Source: [Clostridium] clostridioforme AGR2157 (GTDB lineage: Bacteria; Bacillota; Clostridia; Lachnospirales; Lachnospiraceae). Taken from it: a stretch of 64,000 bases of DNA. The translations under genes were made by a program, and so were the position numbers. Below, in pieces: positions 1-7,850 of this stretch (position 1 is the first letter of the stretch; every line of letters begins with the position of its first letter). The stretch covers positions 1-64,000 of the forward strand of contig NZ_AUJR01000034.1 in assembly GCF_000424325.1 (NCBI RefSeq), in the 5' to 3' direction. The notes below the pieces were generated by a model that saw only the letters and a program-made list of their open reading frames with translations, made no database searches and was not told the DNA's origin.

Positions 1-340
1 AGTCAATGGCGGGGATGCATTCGGTTACAGTTTCATGGTCCTCATGGCGCTGATAGTGGAAGGTCACAGAAGTCCCATCATAGGCATCAATCCTGGAAGT
101 GGCAATGACGGGCCGGCCCAGATATCTGCTGATATATTGAATAGTGATATCAGGGGAGCACGGATTGGGTTTGGCCCTGACATTAAACATATCGGGATGG
201 TCTTTGTAAATCTGGTTTTTAAGTTTCTTAAAAGACGGTCCAAGTTTAAGGGAGAGCTGCTCCAAAAGGACTTTACGGAAAGCCAGGCGCAGGAAGCGAT
301 AGGATGGACAGTGACGGGTAAAATAATCTGCTTCATACAG
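1..340 (-). pseudogene. IS91-family transposase, C-terminal remnant (runs off left edge)
   Basis: Reading the minus strand in the frame that starts near 340 gives an uninterrupted stretch through ADYFTRHCPSYRFLR and then YISRYLGRPVIATSRID and VTFHYQRHED. The last two segments match the conserved C-terminal block of Y2 (IS91/IS801-type) transposases, where an arginine-rich YxxRYLxRPxIAxSRI segment precedes a VTFxY strand. An in-frame stop lies just upstream at 350-352 and the zinc-binding N-terminal domain is absent, so this is a 5'-truncated remnant. The good ribosome binding site and ATG at 337-335 open a different frame, so it does not rescue the protein. The family call rests on remembered motifs. 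Confidence 0.6.
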
Positions 341-373
341 CGACCTCCTTCAATGAATTTACTGTTAAATATA

Positions 374-413
374 CGTGCAAAGTATTGTTTTCTTCGTGCA
401 AATGGCATATACT
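374..413 (+). promoter_or_regulatory. Promoter and repeat operator of the toxin-antitoxin pair
   Basis: TTGTTT (385-390) and TATACT (408-413) are separated by 17 bases. An 8-base direct repeat CGTGCAAA occurs at 374-381 and 395-402, 21 bases apart, with the second copy inside the spacer. Autorepression by the antitoxin or the complex is typical for this class, so the repeats are a plausible operator. This is inference from position. Confidence 0.5.
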
Positions 414-442
414 AAAAGTACCAGCAGAAAGGGGTTGATGAA

Positions 443-721
443 ATGGCTGGAAATACCACAAACATCAGTATCCGCATGGACGCGGATTTGAAAGCACAGG
501 CCGACGCCTTGTTTGCGGAACTCGGCATGAATTTATCCACGGCGTTCAACATCTTTGTGCGCCAGTCGCTTCGTGAAGGCGGCATTCCCTTTGAAGTGAA
601 GCTGGAACAGCCCAACAAAGAAACGATTGCTGCCATGCAGGAAGCGGAAAGGATTGCAAAAGACCCGTCTGTAAAGGGTTACAATGACCTTGACGAGTTG
701 TTTGCCGACCTGAAAAAATGA
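443..721 (+). CDS. RelB/DinJ-family antitoxin
   Basis: A 92-residue protein beginning MAGNTTNISIRMDADLKAQA, which is the ribbon-helix-helix start of the RelB/DinJ antitoxins (TNISIRMD strand followed by the LKAQADALFAELGM helix and the LSTAFNIFVRQ helix). The C-terminal half is acidic and probably wraps the toxin. The ATG has a GAAAGGGG ribosome binding site at 427-434. Its stop overlaps the toxin start by four bases (ATGA), as in typical translationally coupled modules. It should neutralise the toxin downstream and repress the shared promoter. Confidence 0.88.
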   Translation: MAGNTTNISIRMDADLKAQADALFAELGMNLSTAFNIFVRQSLREGGIPFEVKLEQPNKETIAAMQEAERIAKDPSVKGYNDLDELFADLKK

Positions 722-1008
722 GGAAAACAAAGTACACCGTCAAGTACACAACCGGCTTTAAGAAGGACTACAAGCGAGCAATCAAGCGCGGCCTGAAAAT
801 TGAATTGCTGGAACAGGTCGTGGCGCTGCTGGCAATGGGTGAACCGCTGCCGGAGAAAAACCGCGATCACGATCTGTCCGGCGATTGGGTGGGCCATCGG
901 GAATGTCATATCCTCCCGGATTGGCTGCTCATCTACCGCATAGAGGATGATGTGCTGGTGCTGACGCTGGCCCGCACCGGGTCGCACAGCGACTTGTTCG
1001 GCAAATGA
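718..1008 (+). CDS. YafQ-family mRNA interferase toxin (RelE/ParE superfamily)
   Basis: A 96-residue protein with the YafQ pattern: KYTTGFKKDYKRAIKRG at the start, the DHDLSGDWVGHRECHI segment in the middle, then PDWLLIYRIEDD and a C-terminal LTLARTGSHSDLF. In YafQ the histidines of the HxL-W-H segment and the terminal arginine/histidine residues support ribosome-dependent mRNA cleavage. The equivalents (H in DHDL, H in GHRECH, TGSHSDLF) are all present, so the toxin looks intact. It overlaps the antitoxin gene by four bases. Confidence 0.88.
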   Translation: MRKTKYTVKYTTGFKKDYKRAIKRGLKIELLEQVVALLAMGEPLPEKNRDHDLSGDWVGHRECHILPDWLLIYRIEDDVLVLTLARTGSHSDLFGK

Positions 1009-1056
1009 AAGCTGCCGCCGTATGGGAAAAACCTGTACGGCGGTTTTCTGTGTTTG

Positions 1057-1560
1057 TCAAAGTTCCGGCCCCCGGTCATGGGACTTGTCCTGTTCCTGCC
1101 GGGCCAGATGGTCGGCGGCCTTGCGGAGTCGTTCCACTGCTTTCAGTTCCTCCCGCATGGCCTTCATGTCGATGGTGTCCACCTGCTTTCCGGCGGCCAG
1201 CAGGTCGATTTCGCGCTACCATGCTTTGGGGGTGATTTCCTCGCCGCTGTCCTTCAATTCTTTCAGATACCGGGCCGCCGCGTCGTAGAGGATCAGTTCC
1301 CGGCTGTGGCGCTGCTCGAACAGTTCCCGCTTCGCCGGTTTTAACTTGGCAAGCTGTTTGTGGATGGGCTTGTACTTGTTGTACTGTGCCCACATCTCCC
1401 CGCGCTCGGTGAGGGCGGCGATCGCGCTCGGCCTTGACAATCTTTCCCCGCAGGTCATAGTAGCGGCTGTTCATGTCGGAGATTTTTTCGTGTAGCTGCT
1501 GCATGGACTGGATACCGCATTCATAGAGGAAAGCCGACGGGTGCTGTCCCAGGGCGGCAC
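1057..1560 (-). pseudogene. Relaxase/mobilisation nuclease C-terminal remnant with two lesions
   Basis: Three collinear minus-strand segments resemble the tail of the relaxases of Tn1549-type conjugative elements: CAALGQHPSAFLYECG with LHEKISDMNSRYYDLRG, then LTERGEMWAQYNKYKPIHKQ with KRELFEQRHSRELILYDAA, then REIDLLAAGKQVDTIDMKAM and HLARQEQDKSHDRGPEL. A frameshift near 1418-1430 separates the first two. A TAG at 1216-1218, where the family has a glutamine codon, separates the last two. Homology stops abruptly near 1560. The catalytic N-terminal relaxase domain is missing, so this is a dead fragment. The gene name and element type are from memory of the family. Confidence 0.6.
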
Positions 1561-1570
1561 ACTTCCAAAG

Positions 1571-1744
1571 ATGCCCGATATCAGAGATTACGAAGAAACA
1601 AAAGAGAAAAAAGCATACCAGGAGCAGGTCATGCAGGAGATTGAAGCGGATACGAAGCAGTATGGCATGACTGTGGAAGAATATGCGAAGAATGGATATG
1701 AGCCAAAAGTAAATCCAGGCAGAGAAGCAGTAAATCGAAGATAA
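1571..1744 (+). pseudogene. Unidentified C-terminal gene fragment
   Basis: An open frame with a sensible amino-acid composition (EKKAYQEQVMQEIEADTK and GMTVEEYAKNGYEPK) begins exactly where the relaxase homology ends. It has no ribosome binding site and looks like the 3' end of a larger gene joined by recombination at about 1560. I do not recognise the family. 1745-1880 holds no other gene. Confidence 0.3.
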
Positions 1745-1880
1745 GCAGGGCTGTTTTTTCATGATATCTGATATAATAAAAGAGCAATTTTTTACAAGAA
1801 AGTGAATTTTATTTTGTAGTAAACTAGTTGTGTTCAGAAAAATGAATGCTCTGTAGTCATACGGGCAAAGAGGAGACATC

Positions 1881-2720
1881 ATGAAAAAAGAAGAAAGAAT
1901 TATCTACTACGATACAGATCTACAGGTGGAAGTATATGAATTTAAAGGTATCGCACAGAAATTTGGAAATCACTTTCATGAAGGGTATGTAATTGGATTG
2001 GTTGAAGCCGGTGTAAGGGAATTTATATGTAATAATAACTATTATACGCTGAACGCTGGAGATATCCTGCTGATAAACCCACAGGAAATACATGGATGTG
2101 AACAGTTTGGAGATGACGATCTGCATTATTTTAGTTTTAATATCAGTACCGATACCATGCGGCGGGTTATGACTGAGATTACCGGTAAGGCATCGCTTCC
2201 CCACTTTAATGAAAATGTGATCCGTATGGAAGAGATCGAGCTTTCGTTATATGATTTGAAGGATATGATCTTAACAGAGCATCAGGATTTTAAAAAGGAA
2301 GAAACGTTTCTTTTTCTGATGGAAAGGCTGGTCAATGATTATTCCGAACAGGTAACAGTAGTAGAAAGTGAAAAAGCGCCCGAGCAGATTGAAAAAATAT
2401 GTAAATATTTAGAAAACCACTTTTTCCGGAATATTACGTTGGATGAGCTGAGCTTGGCAGCAGGATTCAGTAAATATTATCTTCTGCGGACATTTACAAA
2501 GGTAAAAGGGATTTCACCGCATAAGTATCTGGAAACAGTAAGGATTGAAAAGTCAAAAAAAATGCTGGAAGAAGGGATGCCAATCATAGATATCGCATTG
2601 AAGACGGGATTTACGGACCAGAGCCATTTCACGAACCTGTTTAAATCGTTGATTGGTTTGACCCCAAAATCCTATCAGAAAGTAATTAAAGAAGCTGGGA
2701 ATATGGAGGGGAAAGTGTGA
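1881..2720 (+). CDS. AraC-family transcriptional regulator
   Basis: A 279-residue protein with an N-terminal cupin-like effector domain (about 1-150; GNHFHEGYVIGLVEAG and NAGDILLINPQEIHGCE are the usual AraC sensor signatures). A C-terminal double helix-turn-helix follows (about 170-268; ITLDELSLAAGFSKYYLLRT and IALKTGFTDQSHFTNLFKS). The ribosome binding site AGAGGAG precedes the ATG. It is the first gene of a tight cluster: its stop overlaps the GTG start of the exporter. It probably controls that cluster in response to a small molecule. The effector cannot be deduced. The gene is AT-rich compared with the right half of the window. Confidence 0.9.
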   Translation: MKKEERIIYYDTDLQVEVYEFKGIAQKFGNHFHEGYVIGLVEAGVREFICNNNYYTLNAGDILLINPQEIHGCEQFGDDDLHYFSFNISTDTMRRVMTEITGKASLPHFNENVIRMEEIELSLYDLKDMILTEHQDFKKEETFLFLMERLVNDYSEQVTVVESEKAPEQIEKICKYLENHFFRNITLDELSLAAGFSKYYLLRTFTKVKGISPHKYLETVRIEKSKKMLEEGMPIIDIALKTGFTDQSHFTNLFKSLIGLTPKSYQKVIKEAGNMEGKV

Positions 2721-3631
2721 AATCAAAAGAAACACAAGGACATTTAGCCGCATTCGTGACCATTTTGATATGGGGAACTACATTTATTTCAACGAAAATA
2801 CTGTTGAGGGAATTTGAGCCGATAGAGATTCTGTTTATAAGATTTATATTAGGATTCCTCATACTGATGGCTGCGTGCCCTAAGATTTTACATATTAAGG
2901 ATAAGAAACAGGAGCTTACGTTTGCCCTTGCTGGTTTATGCGGAGTATGCCTTTACTATTTATTGGAAAACATTGCGTTGACTTTTACACTGGCTGCAAA
3001 TGTGGGAGTGATCATATCCGTTGCCCCGTTTTTTACTGCGATTGTTTCCCGTTTAGTGATAAGGGATGAGAGGCTGAGGACTAATTTCTTTGTTGGTTTT
3101 TTAGTGGCTATGGCGGGTATCATCTGTATCAGTTTCAGTGGACAGGAATCGGTGGAGATCAACCCGTTGGGAGATTTGCTGTCGCTGGTTGCGGCATTTG
3201 TATGGGCAATCTATTCCGTACTGACAAGAAAAATCGGGCAATATGGGTATAGTACCATTCAGTCAACCAGAAGAGTTTTTGCTTATGGACTTGTATTTAT
3301 GATTCCTGTATTGTTTGTATTCGGTTACAATGTACAGATCAGGCAGTTTTACAATCCAACAGTAGTATTTAATATTCTTTATCTTAGTGTTGGGGCTTCT
3401 GCCCTGTGCTTTGTAACATGGAATATTGCTGTGAAGGTTTTAGGAGCTGTGAAAACGAGTATTTATATTTATATGGTGCCTGTGATTACGGTAGTAACTT
3501 CCGTAATCGTTCTGCATGAAAAGATAACTGCCATGTCAGCAGTCGGCACAGTTTTGACATTGACCGGATTATTTATTTCAGAGTACAGGGGAAAAACAAA
3601 GCAGACAGCTTTGGATGGTCAGGAGGTTTGA
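2717..3631 (+). CDS. EamA/DMT-family transporter
   Basis: About 304 residues, strongly hydrophobic, with roughly ten membrane segments in two EamA repeats (about 12-140 and 155-290). The first begins FVTILIWGTTFISTKILL, a classic EamA opening, and the second PLGDLLSLVAAFVWAIYSV. It starts at GTG 2717, which overlaps the regulator's stop codon (GTGA), indicating translational coupling. Members export amino acids, related metabolites or drugs. Next to BacA/BacB-like genes, an exporter of a cyclohexenyl amino-acid-type product is conceivable, but that is inference. Confidence 0.88.
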   Translation: MKSKETQGHLAAFVTILIWGTTFISTKILLREFEPIEILFIRFILGFLILMAACPKILHIKDKKQELTFALAGLCGVCLYYLLENIALTFTLAANVGVIISVAPFFTAIVSRLVIRDERLRTNFFVGFLVAMAGIICISFSGQESVEINPLGDLLSLVAAFVWAIYSVLTRKIGQYGYSTIQSTRRVFAYGLVFMIPVLFVFGYNVQIRQFYNPTVVFNILYLSVGASALCFVTWNIAVKVLGAVKTSIYIYMVPVITVVTSVIVLHEKITAMSAVGTVLTLTGLFISEYRGKTKQTALDGQEV

Positions 3632-3635
3632 AAAA

Positions 3636-4058
3636 ATGGTAGTCAAAGACGAAAAATGTGTGATGATTATTGATGAAAAACTGCCGTTGGGATTAATTGC
3701 AAATACGGCGGCGATCATGGGAATTACTTTGGGAGAAAAATTTCCGGAGGTAGTAGGAAAAGATGTGATGGATAAAAATGCACATGAACATTTAGGAATC
3801 ATTGAATTTCCGGTTCCCATTTTAAAGGGGGATGCAGATGGAATCCGGGAAATCAGAAACAGGCTGTATGAGGAAGCATTTTCTGATTTACTGTGTATTG
3901 ATTTTTCAGATGTTGCACAATCCTGTAAAACATATGAGGAGTTTATCGGAAAAATGAAAGATGTAGACACAGTAGATCTAAATTATTTAGGGGTATGTAT
4001 CTGCGGACCGAAAAAGAAAGTAAATAAACTTACGGGCAGCTTGCCATTACTGAGATAA
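3636..4058 (+). CDS. DUF2000 family protein
   Basis: About 140 residues: KCVMIIDEKLPLGLIANTAA at the start, then GKDVMDKNAHEHLGIIEFPV, and a C-terminal YLGVCICGPKKKVNKLTGSL. This is the pattern of the DUF2000 proteins, a small alpha/beta family whose function is not established. The start at 3636 is chosen because AGGAGG (3620-3625) lies at good distance from it; the ATG at 3615 would be upstream of that site. It lies just after the exporter and 11 bases before the BacA-like gene, so it is probably co-transcribed. Confidence 0.75.
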   Translation: MVVKDEKCVMIIDEKLPLGLIANTAAIMGITLGEKFPEVVGKDVMDKNAHEHLGIIEFPVPILKGDADGIREIRNRLYEEAFSDLLCIDFSDVAQSCKTYEEFIGKMKDVDTVDLNYLGVCICGPKKKVNKLTGSLPLLR

Positions 4059-4069
4059 GGAGCCTGGCA

Positions 4070-4726
4070 ATGATAGATGAAAACCTTGTGAAGCCATTTA
4101 TCGAACAATATGATTTTGTGCGGGAGTATATAGCAGAAAAAGAGCGGATAGTGATCGGGACTATGGGACCGGAAGCCACTTCCAGCGTACAGGCGGCAAA
4201 GTATTTGTGTGATAGTATTGGCGGAGCAGCAATATATGATTTCAGGTTATTTCCTGATTTTAAAGCGTTGTTGAACTCAATCCATCATGGGAACGGAGTT
4301 GATCTGGCACTTGTGCCAAGCGCATATGAGAGAGTGACGGATTTCTTTTGGGATGTGAACCTGGAAAATTGTCTGAATTTTATCTTTCCGACACCCCAGT
4401 ATGGTCTGGTTTGCAGAAACGGATACCAGATACAGCCGGATAAAAATGTCAAGGTGGCTACATGCCATGCGGTTGAGCATATTATTGAAGAACTGAGTGA
4501 AGGGATGATAAAAGACGAACATGTTGAAAAAATAATCACAGCATCAACAACTACTGCGCTGAAGGAGGTCCTTAAAGGGAATGCAGACCTCGCAGTAACG
4601 AATAAAACCTCATTCAATGCATATAAGCAGGAGGGAATCCACTTTATATTCCATAAGTACAATGCTAAAATTGTCTGGTGTGTGTTTAGAAATAAGGAGA
4701 AGTGCAATGAAGTTACAAAGTATTGA
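4070..4726 (+). CDS. BacA-like prephenate decarboxylase / prephenate dehydratase-fold protein
   Basis: 218 residues with the two-lobed prephenate-dehydratase fold. IGTMGPEATSSVQAAKYL corresponds to the GPxGTxSxxAA substrate loop. LALVPSAYERVTDFFWD, TPQYGLVCRNGY and ITASTTTALKEVLKGNADLA follow in the order remembered for BacA, the bacilysin-pathway prephenate decarboxylase (about 204 residues). The ACT domain of true prephenate dehydratases is absent. A cupin resembling BacB, the next enzyme of that pathway, follows directly and overlaps. Function by context is therefore decarboxylation of prephenate to a dihydro-hydroxyphenylpyruvate. An alternative is a ligand-binding or inactive dehydratase homologue. 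Confidence 0.6.
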   Translation: MIDENLVKPFIEQYDFVREYIAEKERIVIGTMGPEATSSVQAAKYLCDSIGGAAIYDFRLFPDFKALLNSIHHGNGVDLALVPSAYERVTDFFWDVNLENCLNFIFPTPQYGLVCRNGYQIQPDKNVKVATCHAVEHIIEELSEGMIKDEHVEKIITASTTTALKEVLKGNADLAVTNKTSFNAYKQEGIHFIFHKYNAKIVWCVFRNKEKCNEVTKY

Positions 4727-5240
4727 GAAAATGAAAGAGTTAAAGCCGGGATTTGTACGGGCAAGCGCAATATTTGGGAAAAATATGGTACTTTTGTTCC
4801 GGGTAGATAAAGATGTGCTGTTAGACAACCATCATCATCCACATATCCAATTTGGTTACTGTTTTAATGGCTCCTTTGATTTTAATGTAGATGGAAGCAG
4901 GACGATTGTGGAGAAAGGAATGTCTTATATTATTGATGCAGATGTTCCGCATTCCGCAGTAGCATTGACAGACTACTATTCCATGGACCTGAAATATATT
5001 ACCGCAGATGGGCAGATGGATGAAAGAGTGGCTTATGATGTGATGGAAGCCGCAGATGAAAAAGAAGTGTACTCTGTTAATAAATACAGGGCTGCAGGGA
5101 AAACAATTATACAGATTGATGTTAAAGAAACGCAGGCCGAGTTAAAATTGAACCTTATGCCGGAGAAGAAATATTGCCTGTTATCAGGAAGTGTGACAAT
5201 GGGAACTGGCGGTACAGCTTCCGGAACTGGAGTTGTATGA
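4707..5240 (+). pseudogene. BacB-like bicupin, truncated in the second cupin
   Basis: The start at 4707 has AAGGAGAAG upstream and overlaps the BacA-like gene by 20 bases. The first cupin is complete: DNHHHPHIQFGYCFNGSFDF is a metal-binding HxH-type motif 1 and DADVPHSAVALTDYYSMDLK is motif 2. BacB is a two-cupin protein of about 235 residues. Here the second cupin begins (IIQIDVKETQAELKLNL) and then changes at about 5195 into a low-complexity tail (MGTGGTASGTGVV), while an unrelated frame of mobile-element type opens. The gene therefore looks broken at its 3' end. The first cupin could still fold. Confidence 0.55.
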
Positions 5241-5517
5241 ATCGGAAGAGGAAGCCAGGAGAAAGAGTGAAGAACAGACGACGGTATCTGCATTGCTGAC
5301 TGCGGATGCCATTTTTTTATTTTACGGGAAATTGGTCGAGAAACTCCTGCCAGAGCAGAGGGAATTTTATCAGTTTTCTTTCTAAAGGAAAATGTCTATG
5401 ACCGGCTTGGGCCGCCTTTGTCACCGGAGGATATCGACAAGCTGATCGAAAAAGACATGCCTGCATCATATCGACTGCCCCTGCAGTGTCGCATGACGAG
5501 ACGGAGAGATAACAGGT
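5197..5517 (+). pseudogene. Two short unidentified mobile-element gene fragments
   Basis: From about 5197 one frame reads QWELAVQLPELELYESEEEA and continues through TADAIFLFYGKLVEKL to a stop near 5384. A second frame then reads KENVYDRLGPPLSPEDIDKL and ends at 5517 after RLPLQCRMTRRRDNR. Neither has a start or ribosome binding site and they are in different frames. Their composition and neighbours suggest debris of an integrative element. I cannot name the genes. Confidence 0.35.
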
Positions 5518-5532
5518 AGGCAGAAATAATCC

Positions 5533-5562
5533 TTGACACTGTAACGTTATGACGTTATAGTG
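5533..5562 (+). promoter_or_regulatory. Promoter with a dyad operator in the spacer
   Basis: TTGACA (5533-5538) and TATAGT (5556-5561) are 17 bases apart. A near-perfect dyad CACTGTAACG (5537-5546) / CGTTATAGTG (5553-5562) fills the spacer and overlaps both promoter boxes. The geometry is that of a tightly repressed or MerR-like controlled promoter. The likely ligand is the HTH protein encoded 20 bases downstream. Confidence 0.65.
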
Positions 5563-5581
5563 AATACAGGAGGCAACTGTG

Positions 5582-6007
5582 ATGAATGAAAATTTTTGTA
5601 ATCATGTAAGTGCATGCGGCGAAACAGTATACCAGATCAGCAAACAGACGGGTATTCCATACACAACGCTTTCAGAGCTAATCAATGGAAAAATTAACAT
5701 CAATAAATGCGCTGCTGACACAGTATTTCGCCTTTCGTTGTATTTGAAGTGTACGATGGATGAAATTTTGAATGAAGCATCCTTGATCATCAATATGTCA
5801 GGGATATACCGGGCGATTAAATATCAGTGGAAGTCAAGCCAGGATCACCTTGCGGAACTTCATATCTGGGATGATGGAAAAGAAGCGGTTTTAGATAAGG
5901 GGGATTATTCACAAGCACGTTTCTATGCAGTATACCGGGACATGACAGAACTGATTATTGACGAGTATTTGGAACAGAAAGAAGTGGAGGTGATGCTGAA
6001 TGGTTAA
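5582..6007 (+). CDS. Small helix-turn-helix protein, putative antitoxin/repressor of the HipA-like unit
   Basis: 141 residues. Residues about 10-65 form a Cro/XRE-type HTH (VYQISKQTGIPYTTLSELIN, with the recognition helix in the second half), followed by KCTMDEILN as in short XRE regulators. The C-terminal 75 residues form an unassigned domain that may contact the kinase. ATG 5582 is preferred over GTG 5579 because AGGAGG at 5568-5573 is then eight bases away. It overlaps the next gene by eight bases, the arrangement of HipBA-type modules. It probably binds the spacer dyad upstream. Confidence 0.75.
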   Translation: MNENFCNHVSACGETVYQISKQTGIPYTTLSELINGKININKCAADTVFRLSLYLKCTMDEILNEASLIINMSGIYRAIKYQWKSSQDHLAELHIWDDGKEAVLDKGDYSQARFYAVYRDMTELIIDEYLEQKEVEVMLNG

Positions 6008-7850
6008 ATATTTTCTTATGCATAAAGACACGGTATGTGGAACAATATCGTTTGATGAGACGACCGGCCGCATTGCTGGATATAAAGATCATCACACAGG
6101 ATTTTCTCCGTATATGGGGCAAGCAGATGTTCAAAAAATTAAAAAGTGGTGGGAAATGAGATCGGTTCCGGCTTCCAGGAATATGATCCGCGAGGTCATC
6201 AAGAAGTCTGGCTGTTTGAACGCAGAGATGTATCTGGCAAAGAATCTGGCGCTCAGCATGATTGATACGTATTGGGTATGTCCTGCAGATGCAAACTTAA
6301 AATATGATCAGGTTAAATTCTCCAATTTGAGCGTTTACAACGAAGGAAAAGTGCCGTATCATAATGCGACCTCTTATGATTACAACGCTTCTTTGGGCGG
6401 CCAGATGGAAAAATATTGGGATTTGGATCAGCCAACGGCAGTTTTGGTCAAGGAAAGCAGCAAATATTACGGGCAACAGTCTGTCAATGAAGTGTTGGCA
6501 ACGCAGATCCATACGAGGCAGAACAACGAGATCCCGTTTGTAAAATATTCAGCGGAAATCGTGGAAGGGCATGGGATCATCAGCCGCTGTCAGGCATTTA
6601 CGTCCGATACGATCGAGTTGATCTCAGCGTATGAGCTGATGGAGAGTCAAAAGCCGCAAATCAGCCGAGCTCTGTACGATCATTATATTGACTTATGCGC
6701 GCAGTATGGCATTGACCGCGACTGCATCCAAAAGTTCATGGATTATCAAACGATGACTGATTTTATCATCAGCAATACAGATGAGCATCTGTTGAACTTT
6801 GGAGTGCTGCGCGATCCTGACACGATGCGATTGATCGGACCGGCTCCTATTTTCGATTCCGGAAACAGTATGTTTTTTTCGGATGACAGGACGGCGCCGT
6901 ACTCAAGAGTGGGGTTATTGGAACGTAAAATCACGAGCTTTTATGATACCGAAGATAAAATGCTCGCAAAAGTCAAGAATCGCAATGTTGTCAAACTGGA
7001 TCTTTTACCGCCTCCTGATGAGATTCGATCGCTCTATATGCAAGCTGGGATACCGGAACAAAAGGCAGAGTTTATCAGCCAAAACTATGAAAAGAAAATG
7101 CAGATGCTCTATGAATTCCAACAGGGGAAAACAATCTCTTTGTATCAGGAGCGCAATGCTGAAAAACAAAAACTGAGAGAAGAAGAGAAGGACGTGCACT
7201 CATCGCAAAAACTCATAGTCCTGTGCGGCGTACCGGGATCCGGGAAAACTGCAAAAGCGGCAGAGCTGGCACAGGTGCAGCAGCAAAAAGGCAGAAGATT
7301 TATCAGCGCAGACGTGTTATATACCATCAGTGATGCCATTCGTGCTTCCGCTTTCGTGCTGGATAGAAAGCAGGTGATGAAAGAACTTAAAAATCATTCC
7401 GGTTATGAGAAGACAGTGACGGTGATTTCTGCAAACAGTATCCGCAAAGAAATCGAAGAGCAAGGCCTGACATCAGACAACAACATGGTATTTTTAATCG
7501 CACAAGCACGAACAAAAGCTGCATTGATCAGCGGAGCCACCGTAATTTATGATGCATCAAATCTTTCGGAAAGAGCCAGAAGAGATTTTTTGGAGATTGC
7601 AAAGGATGCCGGCGTCAAGAGCACAGAACTGTATATCATGAATATAGAAAACGCGAAGCCGGAATATGAAATCAGTCCAGAGCGCATGGATATGTTAAAA
7701 CAGCGTATAATCGAGCATTATCCAAGCATGGAAGAAGGGTGGAGCGAAATCGTAGATGAAAATCGCGATTTAGTGAAAACTCAAGTCCATGCCGAACATG
7801 AAGATGACTCAGAAAACCATCAGGAGCTGGTTGTTACTATAAATTGGTAG
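6000..7850 (+). CDS. HipA-like kinase fused to a polynucleotide-kinase-like P-loop domain
   Basis: 616 residues. Residues 1-380 resemble a HipA-like protein kinase. AVLVKES (Lys151) fits the ATP-binding lysine, NTDEHLLNFG (Asp261, Asn266) fits the catalytic loop and PIFDSGNS (Asp286) the metal-binding aspartate. Residues 400-560 are a P-loop module: Walker A GVPGSGKT (410-417) and VIYDASNLSERARRDFL (515-531), the pattern of AAA_33/polynucleotide-kinase and zeta-toxin-like ATPases. The usual HipA N-terminal subdomain is replaced by a different 120-residue segment shared with the gene at 16829. It overlaps the HTH gene, so a toxin-antitoxin or defence role is plausible. Neither the substrate nor the role of the second NTPase domain is known. 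The fusion is the unusual point. Confidence 0.75.
   Translation: MVKYFLMHKDTVCGTISFDETTGRIAGYKDHHTGFSPYMGQADVQKIKKWWEMRSVPASRNMIREVIKKSGCLNAEMYLAKNLALSMIDTYWVCPADANLKYDQVKFSNLSVYNEGKVPYHNATSYDYNASLGGQMEKYWDLDQPTAVLVKESSKYYGQQSVNEVLATQIHTRQNNEIPFVKYSAEIVEGHGIISRCQAFTSDTIELISAYELMESQKPQISRALYDHYIDLCAQYGIDRDCIQKFMDYQTMTDFIISNTDEHLLNFGVLRDPDTMRLIGPAPIFDSGNSMFFSDDRTAPYSRVGLLERKITSFYDTEDKMLAKVKNRNVVKLDLLPPPDEIRSLYMQAGIPEQKAEFISQNYEKKMQMLYEFQQGKTISLYQERNAEKQKLREEEKDVHSSQKLIVLCGVPGSGKTAKAAELAQVQQQKGRRFISADVLYTISDAIRASAFVLDRKQVMKELKNHSGYEKTVTVISANSIRKEIEEQGLTSDNNMVFLIAQARTKAALISGATVIYDASNLSERARRDFLEIAKDAGVKSTELYIMNIENAKPEYEISPERMDMLKQRIIEHYPSMEEGWSEIVDENRDLVKTQVHAEHEDDSENHQELVVTINW

Noticed and set aside
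35-415. Plus-strand 126-codon frame at the left end
   Set aside because: It is antisense to the better supported IS91-type transposase remnant and has no family features or ribosome binding site.
1076-1882. Minus-strand 268-codon frame taken as one gene
   Set aside because: It splices an unrelated hydrophobic stretch onto two out-of-frame pieces of the relaxase remnant; only the relaxase-like part was kept.
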